Below, one piece after another: positions 1 to 9,508 of a DNA stretch of 64,000 nucleotides. The position numbers were made by a program, and so were the translations under genes. Within the stretch, counting starts at the first letter, position 1; every line of letters starts with the position of its first letter. The stretch lies in contig NZ_JACHZB010000003.1 in the NCBI RefSeq assembly GCF_014193255.1, positions 434,001-498,000 on the forward strand. The letters are read 5' to 3'. The notes beneath the pieces are model-generated. The model did not search any database. It was not told the origin of the DNA and saw only the letters and a program-made list of their open reading frames with translations. This DNA comes from Rhizobium sp. BK196 (GTDB lineage: Bacteria; Pseudomonadota; Alphaproteobacteria; Rhizobiales; Rhizobiaceae).

Positions 1-74
1 AAATGCGGCAATGGCCGCAGCGGACACTGCTCACAGGGCGTCTTGAAGGAATGGGTGGGTTTTGCCGTCGCCAT
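1..74 (-). CDS. Crp/Fnr-family transcriptional regulator (5' end only, cut by window edge)
   Basis: Only the first 24 codons are in the window. The start codon is the ATG at 74-72, preceded by a purine-rich GGGGGCAAG. The visible peptide contains C-E-Q-C-P-L-R, the N-terminal cysteine motif (CxxCPLR) seen in rhizobial FnrN-like proteins, where such cysteines help hold an oxygen-sensitive Fe-S cluster. The cNMP-binding and HTH domains lie outside the window, so the family call is inferred from the N terminus alone. It lies downstream of era on the same strand, behind a terminator-like hairpin at 91-119, and is probably a separate transcription unit. Confidence 0.6.
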   Translation of the reverse strand, partial: MATAKPTHSFKTPCEQCPLRPLPH

Positions 75-90
75 CTTGCCCCCGCCGTCG

Positions 91-119
91 CAAAAATCGG
101 CGCTGCAGGGTGCAGCGCC
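91..119 (-). terminator. Hairpin plus T-run after era
   Basis: On the minus strand a perfect 9-bp stem (GGCGCTGCA / TGCAGCGCC) with a 3-nt loop is followed by GATTTTTG. It lies about 160 bp past the era stop and 17 bp before the Crp/Fnr start. It fits an intrinsic terminator of the acpS-lepB-rnc-era transcript, but from its position could also act in the leader of the regulator. Confidence 0.6.
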
Positions 120-276
120 GTTGCCATATCAATGCGCCAGCAGGCCGATTTGTTCCTTCGAACAGGCAGCGATTTTTATAAAAAAACAAAGGGCTGAGTG
201 CGCCTTGTCAATTTTCTTGCCAAACCAAAGCGCGTCGCGATTTTTTAAAACGCTGCGCACTTTTGCGCGACATGCC

Positions 277-1215
277 TTAGCGCGGAAATTCGAGGCCCAT
301 TTCACGGAAGCGCTCAGGATCATCGCCCCAGTTCTCGCGTACCTTGACGAACAGGAAGAGGTGGACCGGCTGCTCGAGGATTTCAGAGAGTTCGCGGCGC
401 GACGCCGACGAGATCGCCTTGATCGTTTCGCCGCCCTTGCCAAGCGTTATCTTCTTCTGGCTATCGCGCTCGACATAAATGACCTGTTCGATGCGCACGG
501 AGCCATCCTTGCGCTCTTCCCACTTTTCCGTCTCGACATGCGAGGAATAGGGAAGCTCCTGATGCAGGCGAAGGAAGAGCTTCTCGCGGGTGATTTCGGC
601 GGCCAGCTGGCGCATCGGCAGATCGGAGATCTGATCCTCCGGATAGTACCACGGGCCTTCCGGCAGGGTTTTTGCCAAATAGTCCATCACGTCGTCGCAG
701 CCCGAACCGTTCTCCGCCGAGATCATGAAGGTCTGGTCGAAGTCGACCTTCTGGTTCGCAGTGGCAGCGATCGCCAGAAGCAATTCGCGGTTGACGCGGT
801 CGATCTTGTTGAGAACCAAGATCTTCCTCTGGGGAACGTCCTTCAAGCCTTCGAGGATGGCTTCCGCGTCGCCGCGCAGGCCACGCTCGCTGTCGATCAG
901 CAGCATGATGAGATCGGCATCCTTGGCGCCACCCCAGGCGGATGTGACCATGGCGCGATCGAGGCGGCGGCGCGGCTTGAAGATGCCGGGCGTGTCCATG
1001 AAGACGATCTGCGCATTGTTATGAATGGCGATGCCGCGCACGATGGCGCGCGTGGTCTGCACCTTGTGGCTGACGATAGACACCTTGGCGCCCACGAGGC
1101 GGTTGACCAGCGTCGACTTGCCGGCATTGGTGGGGCCGATCAAGGCGACGAAGCCGGAATGCGTCGGATTGCTTTCGGCGGCGTTCTCGGCCGCCATTTC
1201 GTTTTCTTCTGTCAT
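277..1215 (-). CDS. era: GTPase Era
   Basis: Era is the GTPase that binds the 3' end of 16S rRNA and assists 30S assembly. The 312-residue product has G1 GPTNAGKS (residues 27-34), G3 DTPG (74-77) and G4 NKID (136-139). A C-terminal KH domain follows, with GKGGETIK in the RNA-binding loop. The start MTEENEMAAE is chosen over an upstream in-frame ATG at 1251 because the longer version would run into the 3' end of rnc, while 1215 leaves an 8-nt gap after the rnc stop. The order rnc-era behind lepB is conserved in alphaproteobacteria and indicates one operon. Confidence 0.97.
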   Translation of the reverse strand: MTEENEMAAENAAESNPTHSGFVALIGPTNAGKSTLVNRLVGAKVSIVSHKVQTTRAIVRGIAIHNNAQIVFMDTPGIFKPRRRLDRAMVTSAWGGAKDADLIMLLIDSERGLRGDAEAILEGLKDVPQRKILVLNKIDRVNRELLLAIAATANQKVDFDQTFMISAENGSGCDDVMDYLAKTLPEGPWYYPEDQISDLPMRQLAAEITREKLFLRLHQELPYSSHVETEKWEERKDGSVRIEQVIYVERDSQKKITLGKGGETIKAISSASRRELSEILEQPVHLFLFVKVRENWGDDPERFREMGLEFPR

Positions 1216-1223
1216 TGATCCCG

Positions 1224-1940
1224 TCAATTTCCGGCAGATGCTGCCTGCCAAATGCCTTCGCGCTCGAGCATTTTCGTCGCGGCGACCTGTTCTGCGGCGC
1301 GCTTGGAGCGCTCTATGCCTGTTTCCGGTGCGACGCCAGCGACTTCTACAGTCACCTTGAAGCGCGGATCATGATCCGGTCCGCTGCGTTCTTCAACCCG
1401 GTAGACGGGCGTGACGCCATATTTGGCATGCGACCATTCCTGCAACTCGGTCTTTGCATCACGGCGAGCACCATCGGCGCGCACCGCCCTGCCCTCCCAA
1501 TAGCGCAAGATGAAGCGGCGGGCGACCTCCAGGCCGCCATCGAGATAAAGCGCAGCGATCAGGCTTTCGACGACATCGGCGCGCACGTTCATCATGCGCT
1601 TGTCGGTGAGCTTCTTCACGTCGGCGCCAGTGCGGATATAGAGATGGAGATTGAGTTCGTCGGCAACTGCCGCGCAAGTTTCGGCGCTGACGAGTTGGTT
1701 CAGGCGCACTGAAAGTTCGCCTTCCGCCGCAGTCCCGAAGGTACGGAACAGCAAGTCGGCGATGCAGAGGCCGAGAACCCTGTCACCGAGAAATTCAAGC
1801 CGCTCGTAATTGCCCTTGTCGGTACGCGCGCTGGCATGGGTCAGCGCGCGGTCCAGACGTTCCTTCTCGGTAAATTCATGCCCGATCAGGGTTTCAAGCT
1901 TTGCGCGGTCCGCCGCTGAGAGCGCCTGCGCCTTGCTCAT
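1224..1940 (-). CDS. rnc: Ribonuclease III
   Basis: This is the double-strand-specific endoribonuclease that processes rRNA precursors and structured mRNAs. The 238-residue protein has the RNase III signature ERLEFLGDRVL (about residues 46-56), including the acidic metal-binding residues. The second acidic cluster lies in the ADVVESLIAALYLDGG segment, and a C-terminal dsRNA-binding domain begins near residue 165. Length is normal for alphaproteobacteria. The start overlaps the lepB stop by 4 nt (ATGA), implying translational coupling, and era follows closely downstream. Confidence 0.97.
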   Translation of the reverse strand: MSKAQALSAADRAKLETLIGHEFTEKERLDRALTHASARTDKGNYERLEFLGDRVLGLCIADLLFRTFGTAAEGELSVRLNQLVSAETCAAVADELNLHLYIRTGADVKKLTDKRMMNVRADVVESLIAALYLDGGLEVARRFILRYWEGRAVRADGARRDAKTELQEWSHAKYGVTPVYRVEERSGPDHDPRFKVTVEVAGVAPETGIERSKRAAEQVAATKMLEREGIWQAASAGN

Positions 1941-2680
1941 TCAACAACCTTGAAGAGGCGATCCCAGCGCATGTTGGTCGGCCATTTCCAGATTTCGCGG
2001 AAGGAAGTGTCGTTGCCGAGCGAGAAGAAGATGACGCTAGCGCGGCCGACAAGATTTTCCGCCGGGACGAAGCCGACATCGAAGCGGCTGTCGAGCGAGT
2101 TGTCGCGGTTATCGCCCATCATGAAGTAATGGCCTTCCGGAACGATGAACTCACGGGTGTTGTCACCGCGAGAGACGGGCGACTGGTCGAGCGTATCATA
2201 GGTCTTGCCATCATCAAGCGTCTCGCGGAACACAGGCACGTCCTGGCCCGGGTCGAGCTTGTAGTCGGAATTGAAGGCACCATCAGGCACCTTCGGAACC
2301 GGCTTGCCGTTGATGTAGAGAATACCGTCGGTTACCTGGATATGATCGCCCGGCAGGCCGACGACGCGCTTGATGTAGTCGACATCGGGATTCGGCGGGA
2401 AGCGGAAAACGACGATATCCCCGCGCTTCGGATCGGAACCGAAAATGCGACCGCTGAAAATGTCGGGCGAGAAAGGCAGCGAATATTTCGAATAGCCGTA
2501 AGCAAACTTGTTGACGAAGATATAGTCACCGACCAGCAAGGTCGGCATCATCGAGCCCGAGGGAATGGTAAAGGGCTGGAACAGTACGGTCCTGATGACC
2601 ATCGCCAGGACAAGAGCCTGGATGATGACCTTGATATTTTCCCAGAGGGCATTCGGCTTGGCTTGGACTTTTTCGGACAC
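1937..2680 (-). CDS. lepB: Signal peptidase I
   Basis: Type I signal peptidase cleaves signal peptides of exported proteins at the periplasmic face of the inner membrane. The 247-residue product has one N-terminal membrane segment (about 18-36). The box with the catalytic serine follows (PSGSMMPT, nucleophile Ser43), then the general-base lysine (Lys104 in DYIKRVVGLPGD). The late GDNRDNSLDSR box is intact. It overlaps rnc by 4 nt and follows acpS, so it belongs to the acpS-lepB-rnc-era cluster. Confidence 0.97.
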   Translation of the reverse strand: MSEKVQAKPNALWENIKVIIQALVLAMVIRTVLFQPFTIPSGSMMPTLLVGDYIFVNKFAYGYSKYSLPFSPDIFSGRIFGSDPKRGDIVVFRFPPNPDVDYIKRVVGLPGDHIQVTDGILYINGKPVPKVPDGAFNSDYKLDPGQDVPVFRETLDDGKTYDTLDQSPVSRGDNTREFIVPEGHYFMMGDNRDNSLDSRFDVGFVPAENLVGRASVIFFSLGNDTSFREIWKWPTNMRWDRLFKVVE

Positions 2681-2794
2681 GCAGTCTTATTCCTTCAAAA
2701 CGCCATCAAGGCGCATTTCTTTCTGATGTTCTCTCTAGCGGCTTCGGCCGATGGCGGCAATAACGACCGCATGAAAAGCGACGAGAGGCCGCTA

Positions 2795-3199
2795 TCATAC
2801 GACATCCGGCAGCGCTTCGATGATCACAAAAGCCTGAGCCAAGGGATAATCATCGGTTATTGTCAAATGAATGGCGGCCCTATGGCCGGTCGGCAGCATG
2901 GCCTGAAGAACGGCTGCGGCACCGCCCGTCAGCTGCATCGTCGGCTTGCCGCTCGGCAGGTTGACGACGCCCATATCCTTCCAGAAGACGCCCTGCGAAA
3001 GTCCGGTGCCGAGCGCCTTGGAGCAGGCCTCCTTGGCGGCGAAGCGCTTGGCGTAGGATTCAGCCCGGTTGGCGCGGCGATCCGAGCGAGCGCGCTCGAT
3101 CTCGGTGAAACAGCGATGCGTGAACCGATCACCGAAGCGCTCAATAGATTTCTCCACGCGCCTGATGTCGATGAGGTCGCTGCCAATGCCGATGATCAT
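2795..3199 (-). CDS. acpS: Holo-[acyl-carrier-protein] synthase
   Basis: AcpS transfers 4'-phosphopantetheine from CoA to a serine of acyl carrier protein. The 134-residue product starts MIIGIGSDL, with the metal-binding Asp8, and has the second conserved block [14 protein letters not shown] with Glu57. The frame is open for 28 codons further upstream, but family length and the conserved N terminus support the start at 3199. It is first in a minus-strand run followed by lepB (114-bp gap), rnc and era. Confidence 0.95.
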   Translation of the reverse strand: MIIGIGSDLIDIRRVEKSIERFGDRFTHRCFTEIERARSDRRANRAESYAKRFAAKEACSKALGTGLSQGVFWKDMGVVNLPSGKPTMQLTGGAAAVLQAMLPTGHRAAIHLTITDDYPLAQAFVIIEALPDVV

Positions 3200-3233
3200 G
3201 CAAGAGGCCTTTCGGGAAAGAACTGCTTCGGGC

Positions 3234-3824
3234 TCAGACGGTCGGCATCTCAGCAGCCGGATCGGCGAGCCGTAGCCGCGCACGCTCCACCAACCGGGCG
3301 CGACGGCGCGCCTGAAAGCCCCTGACGGTGTAGAATGTCAGTACATAAAGCGCAACCGAGGTGACGGCTGCCGGCGGGATGGCACCGATCAGCATCGGCT
3401 CCAGCACCGGCTTCCAGAGTTCGGTGAAATGCAGCTTATGGAAGAGTTCGGCGAGATCGATCGTCTGCCCCGCCATCTGGTCCTGCCGGCTGAGCAGCAG
3501 GTGGCCGACTTCCCAGGTGATGCCCCAGATGAAAGGATAGGTCAGCGGATTGCCGAAGGCCGCACAGCCAAGCGCTGCCGCCACCATATTCCCCGACAGG
3601 AAATAGGTGATGACGAAGGCCATGACGAAATGCACGCCGATAAAGGGTGTCCACGAAACGAAGACACCCGCAGCGACGCCCACCGCGACGGCATGCGGCG
3701 AGGCAGTCAGGCGCAGGATGCGCATCATCAGATATTTTGGCGGGCGCAGAAAACCTTTACGAGGCCATACGAGCTCTCGCAGCTTTTCCCTAAAACCCGC
3801 GGGTTTGCGACGGCGAAACAACAT
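3234..3824 (-). CDS. DUF2062 membrane protein
   Basis: A 196-residue inner-membrane protein of the DUF2062 family. A basic N terminus is followed by the family core [19 protein letters not shown] and hydrophobic helices around residues 45-110 and 140-170, with a basic C-terminal tail. The asparagine-proline stretch [12 protein letters not shown] is typical of the family. Its biochemical function is not established. It lies just upstream of acpS on the same strand with a 34-bp gap and may be co-transcribed with the acpS-era cluster. Confidence 0.85.
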   Translation of the reverse strand: MLFRRRKPAGFREKLRELVWPRKGFLRPPKYLMMRILRLTASPHAVAVGVAAGVFVSWTPFIGVHFVMAFVITYFLSGNMVAAALGCAAFGNPLTYPFIWGITWEVGHLLLSRQDQMAGQTIDLAELFHKLHFTELWKPVLEPMLIGAIPPAAVTSVALYVLTFYTVRGFQARRRARLVERARLRLADPAAEMPTV

Positions 3825-3967
3825 GGCGCGTATTTAGTGCAGCGCACATGACCATGACAAGAGCGGCAAATGGAACCGCTTCACAAACAGGCCGTCTATT
3901 TTCTTTTTTCCAAGGGGCATAAATCATGCATAACGCCCCCTTCCTTACTTCAAGTATATCTCAGCGA

Positions 3968-4117
3968 TTAGCGATTGCGGAAGATACCGCGATCGACCTG
4001 ACGCTGACGATATTCAAGATCAATACGATCCTGCGAGCCATTGAGATATGCCATTTCACGTTCCTGAGCGGTCGGAGCGCGAAGGGCGCGGGCGAACTTC
4101 CTGATCGGTTCAAACAT
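3968..4117 (-). CDS. DUF3563-type microprotein (49 aa)
   Basis: A 49-residue protein reading MFEPIRKFARALRAPTAQER... and ending GIFRNR. The ATG at 4117 is preceded by a GATGAGG Shine-Dalgarno-like sequence 6 nt upstream. The N-terminal basic amphipathic segment followed by AQEREMAYLNGSQDRIDLEYRQRQVDRG matches my memory of the small DUF3563 family common in rhizobia. Function is unknown. It is a single gene in the intergenic space between the DUF2062 protein and rsh. Family recognition is by eye. Confidence 0.7.
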   Translation of the reverse strand: MFEPIRKFARALRAPTAQEREMAYLNGSQDRIDLEYRQRQVDRGIFRNR

Positions 4118-4311
4118 TGCTTTGCCTCATCTTCGTTTCATTTTTCGATGACCAGAAGATAGTCCCGGCAATGATTAATTACCACCGCTGTAACCTGAGC
4201 ACAGCCATGCACATTGCGCATGGCTTGCCATTTCAATATGCCTTTTTGGCCGTGAAATGATCACAAAATATGCAAAACGCAATTCGCAGTCCGCAAGACT
4301 TTAATAGAATC

Positions 4312-6546
4312 CTAATCGTAAAGGCGCCGGACCGTCGCGATGCAGTCCAGATCCTTGAGTTGGGCGAGAAGTTGGTTCAGCTGCCGCAGGTCCCAGACCT
4401 CCACCTCCAGGACCATTTCGGTGAAGTCGGTCGCCGCACGCACCGTATTCAGCATGCGGATGTTGACATCCAGGCTTGCGACCGTCTGCGCCACCTTGGC
4501 GAGCGTGCCGGGCTCGTTCAGCGCGTTGACCATGATCCGGGCCATGAAGCGGGATTTGTTGGCCTCGTCGAGATCCCAGCGCACGTCGATCCAGCGGTCC
4601 GGCTGATCATCGAAGCGCTGCAGCGCCGGCGACTGGATGGGGTAGATGGTGATGCCCTTGCCCTTTTCCATGATGCCGACGATGCGATCGCCGGGCACGG
4701 CGCCGGCCGGCGAGAACTTGACGTCGACATTGCCGGAGAGGCCGCGGATCGGCACGATATCGGGATCGCTCTCGGTGGAGGCGCGCCCGCCGTCGAGATC
4801 GGCCTTGGTCTTGCCGGGGATCTTGAAGATCATGCCTGCGGCGCTGCGGACGTTGAACCAGCCTTCGTCGCCGGCCGGCTTGACCGTGACGCGCTCGTCC
4901 TGATGATCGGGGTAGACGGCGCGCAGCACGTCGAGCGAGGACATCTCGCCGCGGCCGACGGCCGCGATCGCATCTTCCACATCCTTCTGCCCCAGACGAT
5001 GCAGGGCAGGCTTCATGGCATCACGCGAGAAGATCTTGCCGGCGCGCTCGAAAGTGCGCTCCAGGATGCGGTGGCCGAGACCGGCATATTGCTTACGGAT
5101 CGCCATTCGCGTCGCACGCCTGATGGCGGCGCGCGCCTTGCCTGTCACGACGATCTCTTCCCAGGCGGCCGGCGGCACCTGCACGCCGGAGCGGATGATC
5201 TCCACTTCATCGCCATTGTTGAGACGGGTCACCAGCGGCATGATGCGGCCGTTGATCTTTGCGCCGACAGTGGTGTCCCCGATATTCGTGTGGACGGCGT
5301 AGGCGAAATCGATGGGTGTGGCGCCGCGCGGCAGGGCGATCAGCTTGCCCTTCGGCGTGAAACAGAAGACCTGATCCTGAAACAGCTCGAGCTTGGTGTG
5401 CTCAAGGAATTCTTCGGGGCTGTCGCCTTCGGCGAGCGCTTCGATCGTGTGTCGGAGCCAGGAATAGGCGTTGCTTTCGCGCGAGAGGATATCGCCGTCG
5501 GCATTGGTGGCGCCATCCTTATAGAGCGTATGAGCGGCGATACCGAATTCGGCGATCTCATGCATGCGCTTAGTGCGGATCTGCAGTTCGATACGCTGCA
5601 TCGACGGGCCAACGATGGTGGTGTGCAGCGACCGGTAATCGTTCTGCTTCGGCGTCGAGATGTAATCCTTGAAGCGGCCGGGCACGACGCGCCAGCGCGT
5701 ATGCACGATACCGAGCGCACGGTAGCAGGAAGGAATATCCTCGACGATGAGGCGAAAACCGTAGACATCGGAAAGCTGCTCAAAGGAGAGCGACTTCGAC
5801 TGCATCTTGCGGAACACCGAATAGGGCTTTTTCTGCCGCCCCTTGACATAGGCACTCGTCAATCCATTGGCGATCAGCAGGTCGCGCAGTTCGGCCTCGA
5901 TCTTCTTGACCAAGCCTTCGTTGCGCTTCGACAGTTCCTCGAGGCGTTTGGTGACGGTCTCGTAGGCCTCCGGGTTCATATGCCGGAAGGAGAGCTCCTC
6001 CAACTCCTCGCGCATGTCCTGCATACCCATACGGCCGGCGAGCGGCGCATAGATTTCCATCGTTTCTTCGGAAATGCGGGCGCGCTTTTCCTGCGACATA
6101 TGGTCGAGAGTGCGCATGTTGTGGAGACGATCGGCGAGCTTGACCAGCAGGACGCGCACATCGTCGGAAATCGCAAGCAACAGCTTACGCAGATTTTCCG
6201 CCTGCTTGGCTTTCTTGGTGACGAGGTCAAGCTTCTTGATCTTCGTCAGGCCCTCGACGAGGCGTCCGATATCTTCGCCGAAGAGTTCGTCGATCTCGGC
6301 GCGCGTCGCCGTCGTATCCTCGATCGTGTCATGCAGGAGGGCGACCGCAATCGTCGATTCATCGAGATGCATGTCGGTCAGGATGGCGGCCACTTCGAGC
6401 GGATGCGAGATGTAAGGGTCGCCGCTCGCCCGCTTCTGCTGCCCATGCTTCTGCATGGCGTAGACATAGGCTTTGTTCAGCAGAGCTTCGTTGGCATCGG
6501 GCTTGTATTTCTGAACCCGTTCCACGAGCTCGTACTGCCGCATCAT
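4312..6546 (-). CDS. rsh: Bifunctional (p)ppGpp synthetase/hydrolase Rsh
   Basis: This is the single long RelA/SpoT homologue of rhizobia, making and degrading (p)ppGpp in the stringent response. The 744-residue protein has, in order, an HD hydrolase domain (His72-Asp73 in LLHDTIEDT), a synthetase domain (YGFRLIVED ... RFKDYISTPKQNDYRSLHT, about 270-320), a TGS domain (about 405-465) and a C-terminal ACT domain (last ~75 residues). Both catalytic domains look intact. The start MMRQYELVE is chosen because the 17 extra in-frame codons upstream are not part of the family. It lies just downstream of rpoZ, as in many proteobacteria. Confidence 0.95.
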   Translation of the reverse strand: MMRQYELVERVQKYKPDANEALLNKAYVYAMQKHGQQKRASGDPYISHPLEVAAILTDMHLDESTIAVALLHDTIEDTTATRAEIDELFGEDIGRLVEGLTKIKKLDLVTKKAKQAENLRKLLLAISDDVRVLLVKLADRLHNMRTLDHMSQEKRARISEETMEIYAPLAGRMGMQDMREELEELSFRHMNPEAYETVTKRLEELSKRNEGLVKKIEAELRDLLIANGLTSAYVKGRQKKPYSVFRKMQSKSLSFEQLSDVYGFRLIVEDIPSCYRALGIVHTRWRVVPGRFKDYISTPKQNDYRSLHTTIVGPSMQRIELQIRTKRMHEIAEFGIAAHTLYKDGATNADGDILSRESNAYSWLRHTIEALAEGDSPEEFLEHTKLELFQDQVFCFTPKGKLIALPRGATPIDFAYAVHTNIGDTTVGAKINGRIMPLVTRLNNGDEVEIIRSGVQVPPAAWEEIVVTGKARAAIRRATRMAIRKQYAGLGHRILERTFERAGKIFSRDAMKPALHRLGQKDVEDAIAAVGRGEMSSLDVLRAVYPDHQDERVTVKPAGDEGWFNVRSAAGMIFKIPGKTKADLDGGRASTESDPDIVPIRGLSGNVDVKFSPAGAVPGDRIVGIMEKGKGITIYPIQSPALQRFDDQPDRWIDVRWDLDEANKSRFMARIMVNALNEPGTLAKVAQTVASLDVNIRMLNTVRAATDFTEMVLEVEVWDLRQLNQLLAQLKDLDCIATVRRLYD

Positions 6547-6673
6547 TCCAAGGCCACTCCAATAAAATAAAAGCGCGCCAATCGTAGATTGGCGCACACA
6601 TGGGCAATATTATGCCTAAGCTTTACAGGCGCAAGATTGATGATTGGTAATCGTCGATCTTTCGCCGCGCAGG

Positions 6674-6700
6674 AAAACCCCGACCGCTCAAAGGCCGGGG
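6674..6700 (-). terminator. Terminator after rpoZ
   Basis: On the minus strand CCCCGGCC / GGTCGGGG (one G-T wobble) forms a stem directly followed by TTTT. It begins 7 nt past the rpoZ stop and separates rpoZ from rsh transcription. Confidence 0.7.
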
Positions 6701-6706
6701 ATGCGC

Positions 6707-7111
6707 TTAGTAATCGTCGCTCTTTTCCGGCGGGACAAGACCTTCGATACCGGCCAGAAGCTCTTCTTCCGACATCTGGTCAAAGGTGATTGTTTCCGGC
6801 AGGTCGTCCTGCTCTTCGCTGTCGGCAGATGCTGCAGCGCCGGCAGCGATCAGGCTCGCCGGATCGGGCTCGGGCTCGTCCACTTCCACATGCTTCTGCA
6901 GCGAGTGGATCAGATCTTCCTTCAGATCATCGGGGGACAGGGTCTCATCGGCGATTTCGCGCAGAGCCACAACCGGGTTCTTGTCGTTGTCGCGATCGAT
7001 GGTGATCGACGCACCCTGAGAAATCAGCCGGGCGCGATGGCTGGCGAGCAGAACCAGCTCGAAGCGGTTCTCTACCTTGTCAATGCAATCTTCTACTGTG
7101 ACACGGGCCAT
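6707..7111 (-). CDS. rpoZ: RNA polymerase omega subunit
   Basis: Omega is the small RNA polymerase subunit that helps assemble beta' and forms part of a ppGpp-binding site. The 134-residue protein begins [31 protein letters not shown], the conserved omega core. [12 protein letters not shown] follows, and then an acidic, low-complexity C-terminal extension typical of rhizobia. It is followed by a good terminator and then by rsh, linking the polymerase subunit and the alarmone enzyme in one neighbourhood. Confidence 0.95.
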   Translation of the reverse strand: MARVTVEDCIDKVENRFELVLLASHRARLISQGASITIDRDNDKNPVVALREIADETLSPDDLKEDLIHSLQKHVEVDEPEPDPASLIAAGAAASADSEEQDDLPETITFDQMSEEELLAGIEGLVPPEKSDDY

Positions 7112-7408
7112 TGCCTGTCCTTTGCGGTCGTCTTTTCGGGATTAGAACGCCCGATACAATTAAAACCGGGCAAATTCAAGTTTTTCGTTCGTGTTCCCTC
7201 GCCTTTATCCGCGGCTGGTCTAAATTTCCATGCACAAGATGACATTTCCACCGAAGGTTGCTTGGAATATCCCGAATCGTGCCCTAAATCTTTCATATAT
7301 GAATAATTCATAAAGTACGGAACAGCTCGACACCACATCCACAAGCCGCTGTTTTTATTGGGCTTAGTGGCTTATGGATTTCGATTACTCTCTTTGGATT
7401 GGTAAGCG

Positions 7409-7990
7409 ATGTTTGACCCACGCGAAAAAATTGCACTCTTCATAGACGGCGCCAACCTTTACGCTGCATCCAAGAGTCTGGGCTTTGATATCGACTACCG
7501 CAAACTCTTGAAAGCATTTCAGAAACGTGGATACCTGCTGCGCGCATACTACTATACCGCGCTTATCGAAGACCAGGAATATTCCTCGATCCGTCCGCTC
7601 ATCGACTGGCTTGATTATAACGGCTACAAGGTCGTGACGAAGCCCGCCAAGGAATTTACCGACTCCATGGGGCGGCGCAAGATCAAGGGCAATATGGATA
7701 TCGAGCTCGCAATCGATGCCATGGAACAGTCCGAAACGGTCGACCATCTCGTCATCTTCTCCGGCGACGGCGATTTCACCAATCTGGTCGAAGCGCTGCA
7801 ACGCAAAGGGCGCAAGGTTTCGGTCATTTCGACCATGTCGACCCAGCCGCCAATGATCGCCGACGACCTGCGCCGCCAGGCCGATCACTTCATCGATCTT
7901 CTGTCGTTGAAAGCCGAGATCGGCCGGGATCCTTCCGAACGTCCGCCGCGTCCCGCCGAAGTGGCACCTGCCAGCGATTTCGAAGATTGA
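7409..7990 (+). CDS. NYN-domain (LabA/PIN-like) protein
   Basis: A 193-residue protein of the NYN/LabA-like group, a PIN-fold family with proposed RNA-nuclease activity. The N terminus ALFIDGANLY carries the first conserved acidic residue (Asp13), KGNMDIELAIDAM the middle acidic pair, and FSGDGDF the third. A proline-rich tail ends the protein. The acidic residues expected for metal binding are present. It is transcribed divergently from rpoZ across a 297-bp AT-rich intergenic region that must hold both promoters; I identify no specific operator there. The substrate is unknown. Confidence 0.88.
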   Translation: MFDPREKIALFIDGANLYAASKSLGFDIDYRKLLKAFQKRGYLLRAYYYTALIEDQEYSSIRPLIDWLDYNGYKVVTKPAKEFTDSMGRRKIKGNMDIELAIDAMEQSETVDHLVIFSGDGDFTNLVEALQRKGRKVSVISTMSTQPPMIADDLRRQADHFIDLLSLKAEIGRDPSERPPRPAEVAPASDFED

Positions 7991-8039
7991 GCCTTTAACC
8001 GCGAATATCGGCCTTTTATTTACCGATAGCGGCAAATGG

Positions 8040-8519
8040 TCAGCCGTTGTCTTTCAACAGACGGCTCTTCTGCCTGTTCCAATCGCGCTCCTTCTCGGAT
8101 TCACGCTTGTCATGCAGCTTCTTGCCCTTCGCGAGCGCCAGCTCGAGCTTGGCGCGGCCTTGATCATTGAAGTAGACCTTCATCGGGATCAGCGTCATGC
8201 CCTCACGATTGATGCCCGCACGTAATCGGTTGATCTCACGCGCGGACAAGAGCAGCTTGCGGCGGCGGCGCGGCTCGTGGTTGAAGCGGTTCGCCTGCAG
8301 ATATTCCGGCAGATAGGAATTGATCAGCCAGATTTCGCCATCCTCATCCGAAGCGTAGGATTCGGCGATATTGGCCTTGCCTTCGCGCAATGACTTGACC
8401 TCAGTGCCCATCAGCACCAAGCCCGCCTCATAGGTATCGATGATCTCGTAGTTGAAGCGAGCCTTGCGGTTTTCCGCAACAACCTTCTTCACGATGCGCT
8501 GGCTGCCTTTGGGGGCCAT
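8040..8519 (-). CDS. smpB: SsrA-binding protein SmpB
   Basis: SmpB binds tmRNA and brings it to stalled ribosomes for trans-translation. The 159-residue product has the OB-fold core ([33 protein letters not shown]). The basic C-terminal tail [24 protein letters not shown] decodes the empty mRNA channel. The start MAPKGSQR gives the normal family length; an in-frame upstream ATG at 8570 would add 17 atypical residues. dapA lies upstream on the same strand, as in other rhizobia. Confidence 0.96.
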   Translation of the reverse strand: MAPKGSQRIVKKVVAENRKARFNYEIIDTYEAGLVLMGTEVKSLREGKANIAESYASDEDGEIWLINSYLPEYLQANRFNHEPRRRRKLLLSAREINRLRAGINREGMTLIPMKVYFNDQGRAKLELALAKGKKLHDKRESEKERDWNRQKSRLLKDNG

Positions 8520-8535
8520 GATGATAATTCCATTA

Positions 8536-8558
8536 GAGGGGCGCGATGCCGCGCCCTC
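8536..8558 (-). terminator. Possible terminator or hairpin between dapA and smpB
   Basis: GAGGGGCGCG and CGCGCCCTC can pair with a single bulged G around a short loop. There is no clear T-run, so it may be a processing or attenuating hairpin rather than a terminator. Confidence 0.3.
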
Positions 8559-8623
8559 ATTTCCTGTCATCTATGTAAGAGAACGGCCCGGTCTTGTGAA
8601 GACACGAGCGCCGGTTTGCAGCC

Positions 8624-9508
8624 TCAGTTCAGCAAGCCAGCGTGACGCATTGCGGCGTCGATTGCCGCTTCCGTCGAGGGCTCCAGCGAGGACATCAGCG
8701 GTGAGCGCACGGTGCGGCTCATGCGGCCGAGCTTCGCCAGGCCGTATTTCGCGCCGCAGACGCCAGGCTCCATGAAGACTGCCTTGTGCAGCGGCATCAG
8801 CCGGTCCTGCAATTCCAGCGCCTTGGCGTAGTTTCCTGCGGCCGTCGCCGCCTGGAATTCTGCACAGAGGCGCGGGGCGATATTGGCAGTGACCGAAATG
8901 CAGCCAACACCGCCATGGGCGTTGAAGCCAAGCGCCGTCGCATCTTCGCCGGAAAGCTGCTGAAACTCCTTGCCGCAGGTGATGCGCTGCTCGGAGACAC
9001 GCTCGATCTTGCCGGTCGCATCCTTGACGCCGACGATGTTCTTGTGCGCCTTGGCAAGCGCGCCCATCGTCTCCGGCGTCATGTCAATGACCGAACGGCC
9101 GGGGATATTGTAGATGTAGATCGGCAGGTCAACGGCTTCGGCGATCGCCGAATAATGAGCGATCAGGCCCTTCTGTGTCGGCTTGTTGTAATAAGGCGTG
9201 ACGACCAGAACCGCGTCCGCGCCGACCTTCTCGGCATGCTGGGCAAGCTCGATCGCTTCGCGCGTGTTGTTCGAGCCGGCGCCGGCCATGACGGGCACAC
9301 GCTTGGCCGCCACTTCGATGCACAGTTCCACCACCCGTTTGTGCTCGGCATGCGACAGCGTCGGCGACTCGCCGGTCGTGCCGACCGGCACGAGGCCGCT
9401 GCTGCCCTCCCCGATCTGCCAGACGACATGAGCGGCGAAGCTGTCTTCATCGACCAGGCCTGCATCGGTGAAGGGGGTTACGAGCGCGGGGATGGACCCA
9501 TTGAACAT
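8624..9508 (-). CDS. dapA: 4-hydroxy-tetrahydrodipicolinate synthase
   Basis: DapA condenses pyruvate with aspartate semialdehyde in the diaminopimelate/lysine pathway. The 294-residue TIM-barrel protein has the GTTGESPTL motif, the catalytic tyrosine in [11 protein letters not shown], and the Schiff-base lysine in GVKDATG. Length and motifs are standard. It is followed by smpB on the same strand and is divergent from the lytic transglycosylase gene. Confidence 0.96.
   Translation of the reverse strand: MFNGSIPALVTPFTDAGLVDEDSFAAHVVWQIGEGSSGLVPVGTTGESPTLSHAEHKRVVELCIEVAAKRVPVMAGAGSNNTREAIELAQHAEKVGADAVLVVTPYYNKPTQKGLIAHYSAIAEAVDLPIYIYNIPGRSVIDMTPETMGALAKAHKNIVGVKDATGKIERVSEQRITCGKEFQQLSGEDATALGFNAHGGVGCISVTANIAPRLCAEFQAATAAGNYAKALELQDRLMPLHKAVFMEPGVCGAKYGLAKLGRMSRTVRSPLMSSLEPSTEAAIDAAMRHAGLLN

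Noticed and set aside
1901..3325. 474-codon plus-strand frame across lepB and acpS
   Set aside because: Antisense to two well-supported genes and lacking any motif.
4270..6570. 766-codon plus-strand open frame
   Set aside because: It is fully antisense to rsh, whose domains and motifs are clear. High-GC third positions leave the opposite strand open.
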